A DNA stretch of 7,405 bases from Acinetobacter sp. UBA6641 (GTDB lineage: Bacteria; Pseudomonadota; Gammaproteobacteria; Pseudomonadales; Moraxellaceae). This document shows, piece after piece, positions 4,681 to 7,405 of this stretch. The notes under the pieces are model-generated. The model was given only the letters and a program-made list of their open reading frames with translations, searched no databases and was not told where the DNA came from. The translations under genes and the position numbers were made by a program. Position 1 is the stretch's first letter, and each line of letters starts with the position of its first letter. The DNA lies in NCBI GenBank assembly GCA_002455755.1, contig DKLL01000002.1, positions 1 to 7,405 on the forward strand. The letters run 5' to 3'.

Positions 4681-5950
4681 TTTTATATTGGTCTTCTAAA
4701 ACATTACTAAAAATACTCTCAATCATCCAGACCCGGTACAAACTATTAAATACATAGCTTTGCCCGTCAATGCGCAGTTCAAGCACTGGAAAATCCGGCT
4801 GAGATTTCATTTCACAGAGTATGTCATTTTCTTTCAATTTGGCAGTGATATCTTCAGTGCTCAGTTCATTAATCTCTAGATCACGCTTAATCTGATCAAA
4901 ATGTGACTTAAAGGAAAGATCTTTGCCTTTGGTCCAGACCGCCTGCAAAATACGATACATGGCTTCGACGCGCTGTTCTTCAGGCACGCTATAAAACAGT
5001 TGTGCCATGTCAAAAGTAGCCTGCTGGGTCGGACGGCAAAATGGGGTAAATTTCACTTCTGTCCGTTTGGAAAGGCGGGTGGCCAGCCCCCAGTCAAACA
5101 AATCGCGTCCATGATAGGACAAGGGGTAAACATTAAGGTGAATATTGTAAAAATTGGCCAGTTCTTCCTTAATATAGGCCAATAACAGCCAGGAGACCGG
5201 ATCTTCTAGGGCAATATATAAATCCAGTTCCGGATCCAGGGCCTGAATTTCATTCAGTTCTTCTGCATCAGAAATCAGATGCTCGCGCCATTCAATATGG
5301 TTAATCAGGAAGATGGGATTGCCTGTCAGCAATTTTTGCTGTTTTAAACGGCGAGTCAAACGCAGCAGATCATCAACCGCATGATACTTCCTTTCACCAA
5401 ATTCAAAATAACTGGCCAGGACCTCGGCATCGTTAAAAATTCGTTCCGGGAAGTTTTGTGCACTATGATGTCGGCTGGCCATGGCGTGCAAGGTACGTAA
5501 TTTTCCATACTGCTTTTGCCACAGCATGTGGAATACATCTTCGAGTAAATAAAGGAAATCCTGTCCGCGTAAGGGAGTATTGCGCAGGATGGTTTCTGCC
5601 TGTTCTATGGCTTCAAGTGGCGGTTGTTCCGGGGTGTCATGGAAACTAAAGCGATGCTGTTTGGACAGAATTTTGGCATCGTTGAGGCAGTAGTTTTGCC
5701 ACTCCATTTTTGACATGTTATTGGGAGGTTCTGCCGTTCGGCTGGAAATAATCACCTTTAGAGGTTTGATCTCATCACTCAAGATTTCTTCAAGTTCAGG
5801 TAACTGCTGTACAGCCAGATAGCTATAGACATCATCCAGACGCAAGTGGATGCTTAAACCCTGCTCCGTAGATAACACCACCTGACGAGTCGGCTTTTGG
5901 TAGAACCAACGCGATCGGAGTGGATCAAACCAACGGCGTAACAGTGACAT
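4640..5950 (-). CDS. Tandem DsbA/HCCA-isomerase-like thioredoxin-fold protein (function unknown)
   Basis: This is a 436-residue cytoplasmic protein without signal peptide or membrane helix. Two copies of a thioredoxin-fold pattern seen in 2-hydroxychromene-2-carboxylate isomerases and kappa glutathione transferases can be made out. Copy one starts LSIHLRLDDVYSYLAVQQL (32-50) and ends near NPIFLINHIEWREHL (211-225). Copy two starts LDLYIALEDPVSWLLLAYI (242-260) and ends near FPVLELRIDGQSYVFNSLYRVWMIE (387-411). Pro212 and Pro388 sit where the fold has its cis-proline. Such enzymes are usually about 200 residues, so this looks like an internal duplication. The three cysteines (88, 305, 379) form no CXXC, so disulfide exchange is unlikely; a glutathione-dependent isomerase or binding role is possible. 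The N-terminus is basic (MSLLRRWFDPLRSRW). ATG at 5950 has a good ribosome-binding site GAGG (5959-5962 in plus coordinates). It is the first gene of a unit with the overlapping chorismate mutase gene. Confidence 0.75.
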   Translation of the reverse strand: MSLLRRWFDPLRSRWFYQKPTRQVVLSTEQGLSIHLRLDDVYSYLAVQQLPELEEILSDEIKPLKVIISSRTAEPPNNMSKMEWQNYCLNDAKILSKQHRFSFHDTPEQPPLEAIEQAETILRNTPLRGQDFLYLLEDVFHMLWQKQYGKLRTLHAMASRHHSAQNFPERIFNDAEVLASYFEFGERKYHAVDDLLRLTRRLKQQKLLTGNPIFLINHIEWREHLISDAEELNEIQALDPELDLYIALEDPVSWLLLAYIKEELANFYNIHLNVYPLSYHGRDLFDWGLATRLSKRTEVKFTPFCRPTQQATFDMAQLFYSVPEEQRVEAMYRILQAVWTKGKDLSFKSHFDQIKRDLEINELSTEDITAKLKENDILCEMKSQPDFPVLELRIDGQSYVFNSLYRVWMIESIFSNVLEDQYKSENDDSKDEKREM

Positions 5951-5963
5951 GAGATCAGCCTCG

Positions 5964-5993
5964 AAAAAAAACCCTTGTGTGCTACAAGGGTTT
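5964..5993 (-). terminator. ilvD: Intrinsic terminator of ilvD
   Basis: On the minus strand AAACCCTTGT (5993-5984) pairs perfectly with ACAAGGGTTT (5978-5969) around AGCAC, and a run of T (5968-5964) follows. It lies 26 bases after the ilvD stop and ends just before the ribosome-binding site of the next gene. Confidence 0.94.
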
Positions 5994-6019
5994 ATAACAA
6001 TTTGTTAGGTAATGATCAA
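5991..6019 (-). promoter_or_regulatory. Sigma70 promoter for the thioredoxin-fold/chorismate mutase unit
   Basis: On the minus strand, TTGATC (6019-6014) and TATAAA (5996-5991) are exactly 17 bases apart. The -10 matches at 5 of 6 positions and is preceded by TGT, an extended -10. The -35 begins immediately after the ilvD stop codon. Transcription would start near 5984, about 34 bases before the ATG at 5950. The -10 overlaps three bases of the ilvD terminator stem. Confidence 0.6.
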
Positions 6020-7405
6020 TTATACATCTAAATTTAGATCCGTAACTGCCCCTTTTTCAGCACCAGTAGTCAATTTGGCAAACTTCGCCAAAGCACCGTA
6101 GCGATAATTCGGTTCGGGCTTAACCCATGCCGCTTTACGCGCTGCCAGCTCTTCATCGGAAATATGCAATGTCATTTCACGGGTTTCAGCATTAATGGAA
6201 ATTTTGTCGCCATTTTTAACCAGACCAATCGGGCCGCCTTCATAGGCTTCAGGGGTCACGTGACGAATTACAAAGCCATGACTGCCGCCTGAAAAACGGC
6301 CATCGGTGAGCAGTGCAACAGATTTTCCCAGACCTTTTCCTATAATGGCGGAAGTCGGTTTCAGCATTTCTGGCATCCCCGGTCCACCTTTAGGACCTTC
6401 GCCACGAATCACCACCACTTCGCCTTCTTGTACTTCACCGTCCAAAATTCCGCGCATGGCACCAATTTCACCTTCGAACACACGTGCCGGCCCTTCAAAA
6501 TACAGTCCTTCTTTACCGGTGATTTTTGCCACTGCACCTGTCGGTGACAAGTTGCCTTTTAAAACTACTAAATGAGAGTCTTTTTTAATCGGTGCATCAA
6601 ATGGCAGAATAATCTGTTGTCCTTCTGGATAGTCCTCTACATCTGCCAGATTTTCCGCCAGCGTTTTACCGGTCACAGTCAAGCAGGAACCATCCAGCAT
6701 GCCTGCATTCAACATGCGTTTCATCAACGGCTGAATACCGCCAATGGCAATCAGTTCAGACATCAGGTATTTCCCTGATGGTCGCAAATCGGCTACTACA
6801 GGAATGTCTTTCCCAATCCGGACGAAATCATCCAGGGTGAGTTCAACGCCGGCGGTATGGGCCATCGCCAGCAGATGCAGCACGCCATTGGTCGAACCGC
6901 CCAAGGCAATGAGCACTTTGATCGAGTTTTCAAATGCCGCCTTGGTCATGATGTCGCGTGGCTTGATGTCCAGACGCAGCAAGTTCATTACCGCTTCACC
7001 GGCACGGTTACAGTCCAGTAGCTTCTCGTCTGACACCGCTTCCTGAGCCGATGAACCCGGCAGGCTCATGCCAAGTGCTTCAATTGCCGATGCCATCGAG
7101 TTGGCGGTATACATGCCACCACAGGAACCCGGGCCTGGCAGAGCCACTTCTTCAATCTGTTTAACCTGAATTTCATTGATCTCACCTTTGGCATACTGAC
7201 CCACGGCTTCAAATACCGAGATCATGTCTGTATGACCCGCACCTGGCTTGATGGTTCCGCCATAAATAAACAGTCCCGGCCGATTTAAACGCGCCAGTCC
7301 CATGATGCAACCCGGCATATTCTTGTCACAGCCTCCGATGGCAATCACACCATCATAGGCCTGACAGCCGACTACGGCTTCAATCGAATCGGCAATAATT
7401 TCACG
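6020..7405 (-). CDS. ilvD: Dihydroxy-acid dehydratase, 5' end outside the window
   Basis: IlvD dehydrates 2,3-dihydroxy-isovalerate and 2,3-dihydroxy-3-methylvalerate to the 2-keto acids that become valine and isoleucine, using an Fe-S cluster and Mg2+ in the cytoplasm. The frame is open to the window edge: 461 residues are visible, beginning [19 protein letters not shown]. Family motifs are intact. [10 protein letters not shown] (visible residues 24-33) carries a cluster Cys, the Mg-binding Asp and the Lys that is carbamylated in relatives. [14 protein letters not shown] (91-104) carries the second cluster Cys. [14 protein letters not shown] near the C-terminus holds the Ser proposed as catalytic base. 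Against the common form of about 560 residues, roughly the first 95-100 residues, including the first cluster Cys, lie beyond 7405. An internal GTG at 7346-7348 is not the start, because the conserved protein continues upstream of it. The gene ends at its own terminator. No frameshift is seen. Confidence 0.97.
   Translation of the reverse strand, partial: REIIADSIEAVVGCQAYDGVIAIGGCDKNMPGCIMGLARLNRPGLFIYGGTIKPGAGHTDMISVFEAVGQYAKGEINEIQVKQIEEVALPGPGSCGGMYTANSMASAIEALGMSLPGSSAQEAVSDEKLLDCNRAGEAVMNLLRLDIKPRDIMTKAAFENSIKVLIALGGSTNGVLHLLAMAHTAGVELTLDDFVRIGKDIPVVADLRPSGKYLMSELIAIGGIQPLMKRMLNAGMLDGSCLTVTGKTLAENLADVEDYPEGQQIILPFDAPIKKDSHLVVLKGNLSPTGAVAKITGKEGLYFEGPARVFEGEIGAMRGILDGEVQEGEVVVIRGEGPKGGPGMPEMLKPTSAIIGKGLGKSVALLTDGRFSGGSHGFVIRHVTPEAYEGGPIGLVKNGDKISINAETREMTLHISDEELAARKAAWVKPEPNYRYGALAKFAKLTTGAEKGAVTDLNLDV

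Noticed and set aside
6306..7046. Three plus-strand open frames (6306-6575, 6572-6778, 6744-7046) within ilvD
   Set aside because: All are antisense to ilvD, which is intact and conserved, and none has a recognisable product or ribosome-binding site.
7346..7348. GTG as the start of a shortened ilvD
   Set aside because: The 19 codons between it and the window edge continue conserved IlvD sequence ([19 protein letters not shown]), so the gene simply runs off the window.

Overview
The window looks like chromosomal DNA of a gammaproteobacterium, most likely Moraxellaceae and probably Acinetobacter. The grounds are moderate-GC genes separated by very AT-rich spacers, a glutamine-rich LysR regulator, and proteins that read like Acinetobacter homologues. 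This assignment is from memory, not from a search. Nothing resembles an IS element, CRISPR array, tRNA or rRNA.

Left part (1-3307): a promoter region carrying a perfect 18-bp palindrome precedes a uracil/pyrimidine permease of the NCS2 family (223-1524) that resembles RutG. A clear intrinsic terminator follows it. A LysR-type regulator (1629-2531) then faces, tail to tail, a TauE/SafE-family membrane protein on the minus strand (2561-3307). The palindrome matches 12 of 14 defined positions of the recalled Escherichia coli RutR operator consensus. This suggests that a uracil-sensing TetR-family regulator encoded elsewhere controls the permease.

Middle (3308-4371): about 490 bases of AT-rich spacer contain several inverted repeats and no convincing gene. 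They lead into a lone 162-residue protein with a Cys/His/Asp pattern like CHAP or NlpC/P60 peptidoglycan amidases. It ends at a strong terminator. It has no signal peptide and no visible immunity partner.

Right part (4372-7405), all on the minus strand: the 3' three quarters or more of ilvD (dihydroxy-acid dehydratase, branched-chain amino acid synthesis) runs in from the right edge and ends at a strong terminator. A two-gene unit follows. The first gene encodes a 436-residue protein that appears to be a tandem duplication of a DsbA/2-hydroxychromene-2-carboxylate isomerase-like thioredoxin fold without a CXXC motif. The second, overlapping it, encodes a small AroQ-class chorismate mutase that resembles PchB. 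A good sigma70 promoter for this unit lies inside the ilvD terminator region. Its -10 box overlaps one arm of the terminator hairpin, so its own transcript would start within the hairpin and escape it.

Most of the window is ordinary housekeeping and accessory metabolism. The best candidates for something not well described are the duplicated thioredoxin-fold protein coupled to a chorismate mutase, the orphan amidase with its long AT-rich leader, the RutR-like operator, and the terminator/promoter overlap.
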